64,000 bases of DNA from CBDDIP01 sp965229005 (GCA_965229005.1 CBDDIP010000002.1:1736001-1800000), one strand, 5' to 3'. Counted from the first letter of the stretch, positions 7,975 to 16,821 are shown. Made by a program: numbers and translations. Notes: generated by a model from the sequence alone, not told the origin.

Positions 7975-10052
7975 TGCGTCACCGCCACGTCGTGCGAGAG
8001 CCCGAACAGCGAGTCGGGGTCGTCGAGCCCGCGATGCAGGTCGAGCCAGATCTCGAACGTCGCCGCTTCGGCCGGCCGGGCGACGTGGTAGCCCTGCACG
8101 ATCTCGACGCCCAGCGTGCCGAGCCGTTCGATGGTGGCCGCGTCCTCGACGCCCTCGGCGACGATCTTCATCCCGAACGAACGACCGAGGTCGGTGGTGA
8201 ACCTGACCACGGCTTGGTCGTGGGCGCTCGTGCACACGTCGGCGACGAACGATCGGTCGATCTTCAGCACGTCGACGGGGAAGGAGGTGACGTAGGCGAG
8301 CGATGCGTACCCGGTGCCGAAGTCGTCGATGGCGATGCTCACCCCGACCTCGTCGTGGAGGCGTCGCAGGTTGGCGGCCAGCCGCTCGGGCTGATCGACC
8401 AACGAGCTCTCGGTGAGCTCGATCTCCAGCAGGTGTGGCGGCAGGTTGCGAGCGCTCAGCTCGCTGGCGATCAGCGTGACGATCGCCGGATCGACCGCGA
8501 GACGGGTGGAGAGGTTGACGGCAACGGACAGGTCCAGACCGCGGTCGCGCCACACCGCAGCTTGATCGAGGGCCATCCGCAGCACGGTCGTGGTGAGCGG
8601 GCGGATCAGCTCGGTGTTCTCGATCACGGGGAGGAACTCGCCAGGAGGCACGACGCCACGAGTGGGGTGACGCCAGCGGACCAGCGCCTCGACGCCGTGC
8701 ACGGATCGATCGTCGACGCGCATCTTCGGCTGGTAGACGAGGAACAGCTGTCCGTCGTCGATCGCGCCGCGCAGCTCGGCGGCGAGCGCCAGTCGTTCCG
8801 GGGTGTGGTGATCGATCTCCGCCGAGTACATCGCCGTGCGGCGCCGGCTGCGCTTGGCGTGGTACATCGCCACGTCGGCTCGGCGCAGCAGCGCATCGGT
8901 GTTCGACCCGTCTCGTGGCGAGGCCGCGCCGCCGACGCTGCCCGAGAGGTCGAGCGTGATCCCGGCAACGGTGGTCGGCTTGGCCACCTGTTCGGCGATC
9001 ATCCCGAGCAGGCCGGCGCTCGCGTCGCCGACGCACGCGGCGACGGCGAACTCGTCGCCGCCGAGCCGGGCGACGATCGCCGACGGACCGAGCGAGTCGC
9101 GCAACGAGTGTCCGATGGCGACGAGCACGGTGTCGCCGAGGTCGTGGCCGAGCGTGTCGTTGACCTCTTGGAAGCGATCGATGTCGACGAGCGCGATCGT
9201 CACCGACCGGCCGTCGCGCTCCGCCTCGCGCAGCAGTGCGTCGGTGTGGCGCACGAAGCTGATCCGGTTGTCGAGTCCGGTCAGCAGGTCGGTGGTGGCC
9301 AACCGCTCGTTCTCTGTCGACTGCCGGCGCAGCAGGCGCGAGGCGCCGGCGACCAAGCGGAACAGCGCGAGGTAGAGGATCAGCGTGCCGATGGCGATCG
9401 CCGCGTAGAGCTGACGCGTGTCCGACGCGATCTGGGCGGCGATCGGCTTGTACGGCAGGTACACCTCGAACGAGCCGATCACCCTGCCACCGGCGTCGGA
9501 CGTGAACTGGCCGGCATCGTCGACGCGCAGTGGCACGTACACGGCGAGCAGCTGGCCGAAGTCGCGTTCTTCGAGCTCCTCGGCGCCCGACAGATCGGTC
9601 ACCTCGGAGACCCGCTCGCCGTCGAACGAGCGCCGCAACGGATCGTCGGCGGGGAACCAGCGTCCGATCAGCGTCGGGTTGTCCGAGAACACGATCCAGT
9701 GCTGGAGGTTCCAGATCTTGAAGCGCACGACGCCGCTGGACGACACCGAGGCGCTGAGCTTGGACTGCAGCTCGGCGACCCGGTCGGGGTCGAGTGGCAC
9801 GAAGTCGCGAGTGAGGTCGGCCGGGGTGATCAGCGGCGTGATGCCCACGCGGGCGGACACCTCGGCCAGTCTGACGGCGTCGTCGAGGGCGCGTTGGTGC
9901 ACCGCTTCCTGCATCCGGTAGGCCAGCGTCAGACCCAGTCCGGTGATCAGGACCAGGCTGATCAGGCCGAACTTGGAGACCAGCCCCATCCTCGGCGACC
10001 TGCTCGCCGGGCGGGCGGCAGCCCGTTCGGCGCGGCGAGACCAGATCTTCAC
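7971..10052 (-). CDS. Membrane sensor with GGDEF and EAL domains (cyclic di-GMP turnover)
   Basis: A 693-residue protein with a transmembrane helix near residues 28-46, an extracytoplasmic sensor domain (about 47-210), a second helix (212-235), a GGDEF domain and an EAL domain. The cyclase motif GGDEF (331-335) is intact. No RxxD inhibitory site is visible five residues before it. The phosphodiesterase motifs EALVRW (455-460), DDFGTGYASL and the late EGVEDA are intact, so both synthesis and breakdown of c-di-GMP are possible. The start is GTG at 10052. It is the first gene of a two-gene operon with the lipoprotein. The external signal is unknown. Confidence 0.93.
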   Translation of the reverse strand: MKIWSRRAERAAARPASRSPRMGLVSKFGLISLVLITGLGLTLAYRMQEAVHQRALDDAVRLAEVSARVGITPLITPADLTRDFVPLDPDRVAELQSKLSASVSSSGVVRFKIWNLQHWIVFSDNPTLIGRWFPADDPLRRSFDGERVSEVTDLSGAEELEERDFGQLLAVYVPLRVDDAGQFTSDAGGRVIGSFEVYLPYKPIAAQIASDTRQLYAAIAIGTLILYLALFRLVAGASRLLRRQSTENERLATTDLLTGLDNRISFVRHTDALLREAERDGRSVTIALVDIDRFQEVNDTLGHDLGDTVLVAIGHSLRDSLGPSAIVARLGGDEFAVAACVGDASAGLLGMIAEQVAKPTTVAGITLDLSGSVGGAASPRDGSNTDALLRRADVAMYHAKRSRRRTAMYSAEIDHHTPERLALAAELRGAIDDGQLFLVYQPKMRVDDRSVHGVEALVRWRHPTRGVVPPGEFLPVIENTELIRPLTTTVLRMALDQAAVWRDRGLDLSVAVNLSTRLAVDPAIVTLIASELSARNLPPHLLEIELTESSLVDQPERLAANLRRLHDEVGVSIAIDDFGTGYASLAYVTSFPVDVLKIDRSFVADVCTSAHDQAVVRFTTDLGRSFGMKIVAEGVEDAATIERLGTLGVEIVQGYHVARPAEAATFEIWLDLHRGLDDPDSLFGLSHDVAVTQ

Positions 10053-10154
10053 GCCGTACGTATCGGCACGAAACCTTCAATTCCGCACCGATTCCTTGAT
10101 GAATTCGTGAGCTGCGGCGCGTCGGTGTCCCCGGATCGGTCCGGGTCCGGCCGG

Positions 10155-10160
10155 TAGCGT
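10155..10160 (+). promoter_or_regulatory. Leaderless-type -10 box before the L-2-hydroxyglutarate oxidase gene
   Basis: TAGCGT seven bases before the GTG at 10168, with no ribosome-binding site between. This matches the TAnnnT pattern seen in front of many genes of this window and supports GTG 10168 as the start. Confidence 0.5.
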
Positions 10161-10167
10161 CTCGGGG

Positions 10168-11385
10168 GTGGTGACCAGCACGATCCCGGCCGATCGCGTC
10201 GATGTGGCGGTCATCGGTGGCGGCATCGTCGGCCTGGCCAGCGCCCTGGCGATCGGTGAACGGCACCCGGGTGCGTCGATCGTCGTGCTCGAGAAGGAGC
10301 GTGAGCTGGCCCACCACCAGACCGGCAACAACTCCGGGGTGCTGCACTCGGGGATCTACTACCAGCCGGGCAGCCTGAAGGCGACGATGTGTCGCGACGG
10401 CAACGCCGCACTGCAGCGCTTCTGCGACGAGCACGGCATCCGCTACGAGATCTGCGGCAAGTTGATCGTCGCCACCAACGACGCCGAGCTGCCCAAGCTG
10501 GCCTCGCTGGAGGAGCGGGCACATGCCCACGGTCTCGCTGTCGAGCGCCTCGGGCCTGACGGGTTGCGCGATCACGAGCCGCACGTCGTCGGGGTCGCCG
10601 GGCTGTTCCTGCCGAGCACCGGGATCACCGACTACGTCGCCATCTCGGCGAAGTACGCCGAGCTCGTCGTCGGGCGCGGCGGGAGCGTGGTCACCGGCGT
10701 GCGAGCGACGGGCATCCGCCGCGACGGCGGCGATCACGTCGTGTCCACCGACGCCGGCGACGTGCGGGCCGGGTTCGTCGTCAACTGCGCTGGGCTGCAC
10801 AGCGACCGCGTCGCGCGGCTCGCCGGCAAGGACCCTGGGGCGCGGATCGTGCCGTTCCGCGGCGAGTACTACGAGCTCGCTCCGTCGGCTCGCGGCCTCG
10901 TGCGCGGGTTGATCTATCCGGTCCCGGATCCGAGCTTCCCGTTCCTCGGCGTGCACTTCACGCGGATGATCAACGGCGAGGTGCACGCCGGACCGAACGC
11001 AGTGCTGGCACTCGCTCGTGAGGGCTATCGCTGGCGCGACGTCAACGGTCGCGACACGTTCGAGACGTTGCGGTACCGCGGCTTCCACAAGCTGGCCCGC
11101 AAGCACTTCGGGGCGGGGATGCGCGAGGTGGCCCGCAGCTTGAGCAAGCACCTCTTCCTGCGCAGCCTGCAGACGCTCGTGCCCGACGTGCGGCGCGGCG
11201 ACCTCGTGCCCACGCACGCCGGCGTGCGCGCCCAGGCGCTCAAGCCCGATGGCGGGTTGGTCGACGACTTCCTGATCATCGACGGCGACCGATCGCTGCA
11301 CGTGTGCAACGCGCCGTCACCTGCGGCGACGTCGTCGCTCGAGATCGGCCGATCGATCGCGGCGCGGGTCTCGCTCGCCGGCTAG
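10168..11385 (+). CDS. lhgO: L-2-hydroxyglutarate oxidase/dehydrogenase (FAD-dependent)
   Basis: A 405-residue DAO-fold flavoenzyme that oxidises L-2-hydroxyglutarate to 2-oxoglutarate, a metabolite-repair step. The N-terminal FAD motif (VIGGGIVGLASALAI) is followed by the family block HQTGNNSGVLHSGIYYQPGS, a hallmark of LhgO/L2HGDH. The late VPTHAGVRAQ segment and the C-terminal NAPSPAATSSLEIG segment also match. GTG 10168 has a TAGCGT box seven bases upstream and no Shine-Dalgarno. A second GTG at 10171 is possible. It is a single-gene unit, convergent with the hydrolase gene across a tandem repeat. Confidence 0.92.
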   Translation: MVTSTIPADRVDVAVIGGGIVGLASALAIGERHPGASIVVLEKERELAHHQTGNNSGVLHSGIYYQPGSLKATMCRDGNAALQRFCDEHGIRYEICGKLIVATNDAELPKLASLEERAHAHGLAVERLGPDGLRDHEPHVVGVAGLFLPSTGITDYVAISAKYAELVVGRGGSVVTGVRATGIRRDGGDHVVSTDAGDVRAGFVVNCAGLHSDRVARLAGKDPGARIVPFRGEYYELAPSARGLVRGLIYPVPDPSFPFLGVHFTRMINGEVHAGPNAVLALAREGYRWRDVNGRDTFETLRYRGFHKLARKHFGAGMREVARSLSKHLFLRSLQTLVPDVRRGDLVPTHAGVRAQALKPDGGLVDDFLIIDGDRSLHVCNAPSPAATSSLEIGRSIAARVSLAG

Positions 11386-11386
11386 G

Positions 11387-11470
11387 CAGGCCCGGCTCGT
11401 CAGGCCCGGCTCGTCAGGCCCGGCTCGTCAGGCCCGGCTCGTCAGGCCCGGCTCGTCAGGCCCGGCTCGT
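11387..11470. repeat. Perfect tandem repeat, 6 x 14 bp, filling a convergent intergenic gap
   Basis: Six exact copies of CAGGCCCGGCTCGT (11387-11400, then every 14 bases to 11470), followed by a partial seventh copy (CAGGCC). The array starts one base after the lhgO stop and contains the stop codon of the opposing hydrolase gene. Read on the minus strand it gives a TGA every 14 bases, so all three frames are stopped repeatedly. There are no unique spacers, which excludes CRISPR. Confidence 0.97.
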
Positions 11471-12243
11471 CAGGCCAGGAAGCGGACGATCGCCGTGGCG
11501 AACTCCGGCGTGGCGACGGCGCCGAGGTGGTCGCCGGGGACGATCTCCAGTCGCGCGCCATTGACGGCCGCGGCCAGCACCTCCGGACGAACGGCGAGCG
11601 GATCGTCGGCGCCGACGAGCACGAGTGCGCGGGCGGTGATCTGCTGGGTCGGGATCGAGCTGCGGTGGGCCGACTCGGCCTGCGCGGCGAGGGCCAGCAG
11701 GTCGGCGCCCTGCGACTCGGCGAAGCGACGGAACTGGCGCACGACCGGGTTCTCGATCGATGCGCCGTCCTCGGCCCGGAGCCCAGCGGCGAGTGCCGCG
11801 GTGTCCAGCCGGCGACGGTCGACGCCGCCGACCTCGATGACGCCGGCGCCGATGCCGCCGATCACCAGCCGGCGGATGCGCCGCTCGAACGTGCCGGCGA
11901 TCAGGGCGACGACGCCACCCATCGAGTAGCCGACGAGGTCGATCTCGGACAGGCCCTCGTTGTCGAGCAGTTCGGCGATGTCGAGCGCCATGCGCTCCTC
12001 GCCGTACCGGGAGGATTCGTGCGGCTTGTCCGATTCACCGTGACCGCGGGCATCGATGGCGATGACGGTGCGCCCGGCAGCGCGCAGTGCGTCGACGATG
12101 CCCGGCGCCACCCAGTTGCTCTGCGCGCTGGCGGCGAAGCCGTGGTGGAGCACCACCGTCGGCCCGGCGGCCGTCGGCCCGGTTGCGCTGAAGTGGTGCG
12201 TGGCGAGCTGGATCCCATCGCTCGTCGTGAACCGTGTTGCCAT
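11470..12243 (-). CDS. Alpha/beta-fold hydrolase
   Basis: A 257-residue hydrolase with the classical order: oxyanion segment LHHGFAASAQSNW, nucleophile elbow GYSMGG (Ser about 102), acid loop VGADDPL and histidine in PGDHLG near the C-terminus. The esterase, lipase or C-C hydrolase substrate cannot be read from sequence. I took ATG 12243 because it leaves the normal short N-terminus of the family. The longer open frame upstream would overlap the divergent pirin promoter. The stop codon sits inside the last copy of the 14-bp tandem array, so the gene's 3' edge has been involved in the repeat expansion. Confidence 0.85.
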   Translation of the reverse strand: MATRFTTSDGIQLATHHFSATGPTAAGPTVVLHHGFAASAQSNWVAPGIVDALRAAGRTVIAIDARGHGESDKPHESSRYGEERMALDIAELLDNEGLSEIDLVGYSMGGVVALIAGTFERRIRRLVIGGIGAGVIEVGGVDRRRLDTAALAAGLRAEDGASIENPVVRQFRRFAESQGADLLALAAQAESAHRSSIPTQQITARALVLVGADDPLAVRPEVLAAAVNGARLEIVPGDHLGAVATPEFATAIVRFLA

Positions 12244-12334
12244 CGTGAGTGACCCCCTGACCGCCCACCGTAGCCGTCGGCGTCGTCCGCCCCAGCCATC
12301 TCCCGACCCCGTCGGACGCTCATAACCTGGTGCG

Positions 12335-13321
12335 ATGAGCGCTGTGCTGCAGATCGTGCCACTCACCACGCCGTGGCCCACCATCGACCCGTTCCTGTTC
12401 TGCGTTCACCACGTCGACGCCTACCCACGTGGCAACGGGCAGTTCGGTCCGGCGGCATCGCTCGATGGCCGCGAGCTCGGTCAGGACTTCGCCGGCATCG
12501 ACGGCTGGCGCATGTACCACGGCACGGACGTGCCGGGGTTCCCGCAGCACCCGCACCGCGGCTTCGAGACGATCACCTACGTGCGGCGCGGGCTCGTCGA
12601 CCACGCCGACTCCACGGGAGCAGTCGCCCGCTACGGGCGCGGCGACGTGCAGTGGCTGACCGCCGGCAACGGCATCGTCCACTCCGAGACGTTCCCGTTG
12701 CTCGACGAGGAGCAGCCCAACCCGCTCGAGCTGTTCCAGATCTGGGTCAACCTCGCCGCCGCCGACAAGTCCGCCGAGCCGCACTTCGCCATGCTCTGGG
12801 ACGCCGACATCCCGCGGGTGCAGCTGCCCGGGGTGGAGGTCACGGTGGTCGCCGGTGCGCTGGCCGGCGTGGACGGCGCGCAGGTCGTGCCGCCGAGTCC
12901 GCCGCCGCGGTCGTGGGCGGCCAGGGCTTCCAGCGACGTCGCCGTGTGGCACGCCAGGTTCGATGCCGATGGCTCGTGGGTGATCCCGGCGGCCGCGCCC
13001 GGCGGCGTGCGCGTGCTGTACGTGTTCGAGGGCGAGGAGCTGATCATCGACGGCGAGCCGGTCGCCGCCGGGCACGCCGCCGTGGTCGAGTGCGACCGCC
13101 CGGTCGAGCTGCGTGCCGCATCGCCGACGGAGGTCCTGGTGCTCCAGGGCCAGCCGATCGGCGAGCCCGTTGCCCAGTACGGCCCGTTCGTGATGAACAC
13201 CCAGGCCGAGATCGAGCAGGCCTTTGCCGACTACCGCCGCACCCAGTTCGGTGGCTGGCCATGGCCCAGCGACGAACCCGTCCACGGCCCCGGCCAGGAC
13301 CGCTTCGCCCGCCGCCCCTGA
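12335..13321 (+). CDS. Pirin family protein
   Basis: A 328-residue bicupin of the pirin family. The metal-binding motif HPHRGFETITYV (around residue 72) and a downstream WLTAGNGIVHSE block supply the usual three-histidine, one-glutamate iron site. Bacterial pirins are either quercetinase-like oxygenases or regulators of central enzymes; the sequence does not decide. ATG 12335 is preceded by TAACCT six bases upstream and no ribosome-binding site, suggesting a leaderless message. It is divergent from the hydrolase at 12243. Confidence 0.9.
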   Translation: MSAVLQIVPLTTPWPTIDPFLFCVHHVDAYPRGNGQFGPAASLDGRELGQDFAGIDGWRMYHGTDVPGFPQHPHRGFETITYVRRGLVDHADSTGAVARYGRGDVQWLTAGNGIVHSETFPLLDEEQPNPLELFQIWVNLAAADKSAEPHFAMLWDADIPRVQLPGVEVTVVAGALAGVDGAQVVPPSPPPRSWAARASSDVAVWHARFDADGSWVIPAAAPGGVRVLYVFEGEELIIDGEPVAAGHAAVVECDRPVELRAASPTEVLVLQGQPIGEPVAQYGPFVMNTQAEIEQAFADYRRTQFGGWPWPSDEPVHGPGQDRFARRP

Positions 13322-13334
13322 CCGGCTTGGCGCA

Positions 13335-14780
13335 TCACAGCGCGAGGGCGGCGGCTTCCATGGCTTCGAGCGACTCGGCGGCGACGGCGGCCGACGCCGG
13401 GGCACGGCGGGGCATGGCGAGGGCAAGGGCGGTGACGATCACGCCGCTGGCGGTGAGGAGCCACCACACGCGGTGGAAGCGGTCCATCGCGGTGGCTGGG
13501 GTGATGCCGGCGGTGAAGGCGACCACGAGCGCGACGCCGAGGGTGGCCCCGAGGTTGCGGATCGCCTGGTTCACCGCGGCGCCGGAGCCGAAGCGGTCCG
13601 GTGGCAAGCCCTGCATCGCCGCCGACGTGAGCTGCGGCAGGCACAGCGCCACGCCGATGCCGGTGAGGAAGATGGCGGGGAGGTAGTGGCCGACGTAGTT
13701 CGGGGTCGTGGTCGCCCGCGACAGCAGCAGCACGCCACCTGCCGCCCACACCAGACCGCCAGGGATCAGCAGCCGGCGCTGGCCGACCCGGCCGGCGAGC
13801 TTGCCGAACCACGGCGCGGTGAGCGCGACGATCGACGGGCCGACGGCGATCGCCAGCCCCGCGCGCATGATCGAGTAGCCCCAGACCTGGGTGAGGAACA
13901 GCACGTTGCCGAGGAACATGGCGTTGAAGCCGATCGAGTAGATCAGCGTGCCGGCGTTGGCCAGCCGGAAGTTCGGCGAGCGGAACAGCGACAGGTCGAG
14001 CAGTGGGTTGGTCACCCGGCGGCACCGCTCGATGAACAGGGCGATCAACACGACGGCTGCGACCTCGACGGCGATGAACCCGCCGCTGGCCCATCCCCAC
14101 GCGTCGGTCTGCACGATGCCGTACGCCATCAGCGCCAGTCCGCCGGCAAGCAGTCCGACACCGACGGCGTCGGGCAGCCGCCCGGGGTTGGACTCGCGGC
14201 CCTCGGGCAGCACACGGCGGCCGAGCGTGAGGCTGATGATCCCGACCGGCAAGTTGATGAAGAACGCCCACCGCCAGCCGAGGTGCTCGACGACGAGCGC
14301 GCCGAGCGTCGGGCCCGCCGCACCGGCGACCGCGCCGACGGCGCCCCAGATCGCCAGTGCCACGGGCACCTTCTCGCGCGGGAAGGTCTGCAGCACGAGC
14401 GCCAGTGATGACGGGACGAGTGCCGCGGCACCGACGGCCTGCAGGATCCGGGCGGCGACGAGGATGCCTGCGGTCGGGGCGATGCCGCACAGCATCGAGG
14501 CCACGGTGAACAGCACCACCGCGGCGAGGAAGGTGCGGCGGCGACCGATGCGATCGGCCAGTCGGCCGGCGGGGATCAGCAGCGCGGCGAAGACGATCGT
14601 GTACGCGTTGAGCACCCAGGAGAGCGTGGGCGGGCTGACCGAGGAGAACGTCGTGCGGATCGCCGGGAAGGCGACGAAGAGGATCGTCGTGTCGAGGAAG
14701 ACGGCGAACACGGCAAGGCTGGTGGACACCAGGACCACCCATGGGTTCGCCGGTGGGCGAGCGATGTTGCTGCGTGACAT
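13335..14780 (-). CDS. MFS transporter, DHA2 (EmrB/QacA-type) multidrug exporter family
   Basis: A 481-residue integral membrane protein with about 14 hydrophobic segments, matching the DHA2 drug:H+ antiporter subfamily. The first helix carries the typical FAVFLDTTILFVAFPAI segment, and the loop between helices 2 and 3 has the MFS motif GRLADRIGRRR. Helix 5 contains a GPTLG sequence like the antiporter motif C. ATG 14780 has an AGAGGA ribosome-binding site seven bases upstream. It is divergent from an HxlR regulator with 74 bases between, so it is probably controlled by that regulator. Substrate unknown. Confidence 0.9.
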   Translation of the reverse strand: MSRSNIARPPANPWVVLVSTSLAVFAVFLDTTILFVAFPAIRTTFSSVSPPTLSWVLNAYTIVFAALLIPAGRLADRIGRRRTFLAAVVLFTVASMLCGIAPTAGILVAARILQAVGAAALVPSSLALVLQTFPREKVPVALAIWGAVGAVAGAAGPTLGALVVEHLGWRWAFFINLPVGIISLTLGRRVLPEGRESNPGRLPDAVGVGLLAGGLALMAYGIVQTDAWGWASGGFIAVEVAAVVLIALFIERCRRVTNPLLDLSLFRSPNFRLANAGTLIYSIGFNAMFLGNVLFLTQVWGYSIMRAGLAIAVGPSIVALTAPWFGKLAGRVGQRRLLIPGGLVWAAGGVLLLSRATTTPNYVGHYLPAIFLTGIGVALCLPQLTSAAMQGLPPDRFGSGAAVNQAIRNLGATLGVALVVAFTAGITPATAMDRFHRVWWLLTASGVIVTALALAMPRRAPASAAVAAESLEAMEAAALAL

Positions 14781-14798
14781 GTGCGTCCTCTGCGGGTT

Positions 14799-14825
14799 AG
14801 AATCAGGATCAACTAGATGAGAATC
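14799..14825. promoter_or_regulatory. Regulatory direct repeat between the MFS exporter and HxlR regulator genes
   Basis: AGAATC occurs at 14799-14804 and again at 14820-14825, 21 bp apart (two helical turns), in the only A+T-rich part of the 74-bp divergent region. The flanks (TTAGAATC and GAATCTATA) look like -10 regions for the two directions. This is a plausible binding site for the adjacent HxlR protein. Binding is inferred. Confidence 0.4.
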
Positions 14826-14854
14826 TATACCAACCGCGAAGGACGTGCAACCGG

Positions 14855-15499
14855 ATGAAGAACGAATCGGGCGAACGGACCTACGGGCAGTACTGCCCGA
14901 TCGCCGCGGGGCTCGATGTGATCGGCGACCGCTGGGTGCTGCTGATCTGTCGCGAGCTGGGGATGGGGCCGCAGCGCTTCACCGACCTGCGCGCTGCGCT
15001 GACGGGCATCGCTCCCAACCTGCTCACCGAACGGCTGCGCTCGTTGCAGGCGGCGGGTCTGGTGGAGACCGTCGAGCTGCCGCCGCCGGCCGCTCGTTCC
15101 GTCTACCAGCTCACCGCGCAGGGCCGCGGCGTTGTGCCGGTGCTGCGCGCCGTCGCCCGCTTCGGTGTGCACCAGCTCGACGTCGATCCCGATGAGCGCT
15201 TCACCGCGTCGCGCGCCGCCTACTCGCTGATGGCGCCGTGGTGGCGAGCCGGCAACGTCGCTGAAGACGTCACCGTGCGCCTGGATCTGGAGGACAGCGC
15301 AGCCGACCTCGTCAGCCGCGGTCGAGACCTGCAGGTGCTCCCCGCCGATGACGAACGCCAACCGGACGTGGTCATCCACACCGACGTCCCGGCGCTCGTC
15401 CACGCCCGTCAGACCGGCGAGCGGCTCGTCGCCCGCGTCAGCGGTCCGGCTGCGAAGCGCAAGGCTGCGATGGCGGCATTCGCACTCGTTCCTGCCTGA
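14855..15499 (+). CDS. HxlR-family transcriptional regulator with C-terminal sterol-carrier-like extension
   Basis: A 214-residue regulator. The N-terminal winged helix (about residues 12-105) has the HxlR pattern: a cysteine near the start (YGQYCPIAAGLDVIGDRWVLLICREL), then RFTDLRAALTGIAPNLLTERLRSLQAAGLVE. The Cys14 could act as a redox or electrophile sensor as in related HxlR/HypR proteins. The C-terminal 90 residues form a separate domain resembling SCP2-like ligand-binding extensions found in some actinobacterial HxlR proteins. It is divergent from the MFS exporter, its likely target. Confidence 0.88.
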   Translation: MKNESGERTYGQYCPIAAGLDVIGDRWVLLICRELGMGPQRFTDLRAALTGIAPNLLTERLRSLQAAGLVETVELPPPAARSVYQLTAQGRGVVPVLRAVARFGVHQLDVDPDERFTASRAAYSLMAPWWRAGNVAEDVTVRLDLEDSAADLVSRGRDLQVLPADDERQPDVVIHTDVPALVHARQTGERLVARVSGPAAKRKAAMAAFALVPA

Positions 15500-15501
15500 C
15501 C

Positions 15502-15528
15502 TGTCACAACCGTCGGTGCTCGCTCGTC
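15502..15528 (+). promoter_or_regulatory. ECF41-type sigma-factor promoter
   Basis: TGTCACA (15502-15508), a 16-base spacer, then CGTC (15525-15528), eight bases before the ATG of the FAD oxidoreductase. This is the promoter pattern reported for ECF41 sigma factors. An ECF41 gene is the next gene in the same operon, so positive autoregulation is likely. Confidence 0.75.
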
Positions 15529-15536
15529 GGACGAGC

Positions 15537-16811
15537 ATGGACAACGACATCCTCGACGTGGCGATCATCGGTGGCGGGCTGGCCGGGCTGACCGCCGCTC
15601 GGCTCGCGCAGCGCGCCGGTGCCACCGTTGCGGTGCTCGAGGCGCACCAGATCGGTGGTCGCGGTCGCACCGACGAGCGTGACGGGTTCCGCTTCAACCT
15701 CGGTGCCCACGCGCTCTACCTCGACGGCCCTGCTCATCGCACGATGACCGACCTCGGCATCGACGTCAGCGGCGGGCCACCGAACGCGGACGGTTCGATC
15801 GGGACGCTCGTGGATCGACACGGCGTGCTGCCGCAGACTGCGCGCCAGCTGCTGATGACGTCGTTGCTCGGGCTGCGCGGCAAGGCAGCAGTCGGGCGCG
15901 TGCTGAAGAGCGTTCCGAAGATGAACGCCGCTGCGTTTGCCACGAGCTCGGTGAACGACTGGATGGAGACCCTGCACCTCCCCGACGACGCCGCTGCGCT
16001 GCTCTTGCTCCTGATCCGCGTCTCGACCTACACGAACGCGCCGGACGTCGTCAGCGCCGACGTGGCGATCACGCAGTTGCAGGCGGCACTGTCGACCGGC
16101 GTCCGCTACCTCGACGGCGGCTGGGGCCGAATGGTCGACCAGCTCGCCGACGGGTTGGACGTGCGCACGTTCGAAGCCGCTTCCGTGATCGAGGACGGTG
16201 ACACCGTCGCGATCGCGTCGATCAGCGGCGACGTCGTCCACGCCCGAGCAGTGGTTGTCGCGGTGAGCTCGCCGGACGTCGCTGCGCGACTGCTCGGTCG
16301 TCCACCGTTCGTCGTCGGTCCGAAGATCGAGGCTGCTTGCCTCGACCTCGGCATCCGGCGCCAGATCGGCCCGGGCGTGTGGTTCGGTGTCGACCAGCCG
16401 CTGTACCTGTCGCAGCACACGCCACCCGCCGATCTCGCGCCGGCGGGGCAGGCCGTGGTCCACGTGCTCCGCTACCTCGTGCCGGCGACCCATGCGCGAG
16501 CCGATCACGCCTCGCCCGAGGTCCAGCGCGCCGAGCTGCGTCAGCACGCGCGTCGGGCCGGGATCACCGATGACGACATCGTCACCAGCCGCTACCTTCA
16601 CCGCATGACGGTCGTCAGCGCCGCGCCGGCAGCGCTCCTCGGTGGCATGCCCGGCCGCCCGGCGATCACAGCCACGGGGGTCAGCAGGGCCTTCCTTGCC
16701 GGCGACTGGGTCGGACCGACCGGCCACCTCCTCGACGCCAGCTGCGCCAGCGCCGCCGATGCAGCCCGTCTCGCGGTTGCTGCCGCACAGCGCCGGGCCG
16801 CGGTCGCGTGA
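15537..16811 (+). CDS. FAD-dependent amine oxidase/phytoene-desaturase-like oxidoreductase
   Basis: A 424-residue flavoprotein with the N-terminal FAD motif AIIGGGLAGLTAARLAQRAGATVAVLEA, the GGRGRTDERDGFRFNLGAHALY block typical of the amine oxidase/phytoene desaturase superfamily, and a C-terminal FLAGDWVG...LLDASCASA flavin-binding end. The substrate is not evident. I start at ATG 15537, eight bases after an ECF41 promoter, rather than at the longer open frame that overlaps the HxlR gene. The sigma factor follows ten bases after its stop. ECF41 genes are commonly paired with an oxidoreductase or a carboxymuconolactone-decarboxylase-like gene, so this is probably the sigma factor's main target. 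Confidence 0.85.
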   Translation: MDNDILDVAIIGGGLAGLTAARLAQRAGATVAVLEAHQIGGRGRTDERDGFRFNLGAHALYLDGPAHRTMTDLGIDVSGGPPNADGSIGTLVDRHGVLPQTARQLLMTSLLGLRGKAAVGRVLKSVPKMNAAAFATSSVNDWMETLHLPDDAAALLLLLIRVSTYTNAPDVVSADVAITQLQAALSTGVRYLDGGWGRMVDQLADGLDVRTFEAASVIEDGDTVAIASISGDVVHARAVVVAVSSPDVAARLLGRPPFVVGPKIEAACLDLGIRRQIGPGVWFGVDQPLYLSQHTPPADLAPAGQAVVHVLRYLVPATHARADHASPEVQRAELRQHARRAGITDDDIVTSRYLHRMTVVSAAPAALLGGMPGRPAITATGVSRAFLAGDWVGPTGHLLDASCASAADAARLAVAAAQRRAAVA

Positions 16812-16821
16812 GCATCCCGTC

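Noticed and set aside
6997..11301. A continuous minus-strand open frame of over 1400 codons.
   Set aside because: Most of it is antisense to lhgO or out of frame with the GGDEF-EAL gene. Only the last 325 codons, with a signal peptide and lipobox, behave as a protein. Long empty frames are common at this G+C.
11387..11476. CRISPR array.
   Set aside because: The 14-bp units are directly adjacent with no unique spacers and no cas genes; it is a plain tandem repeat.
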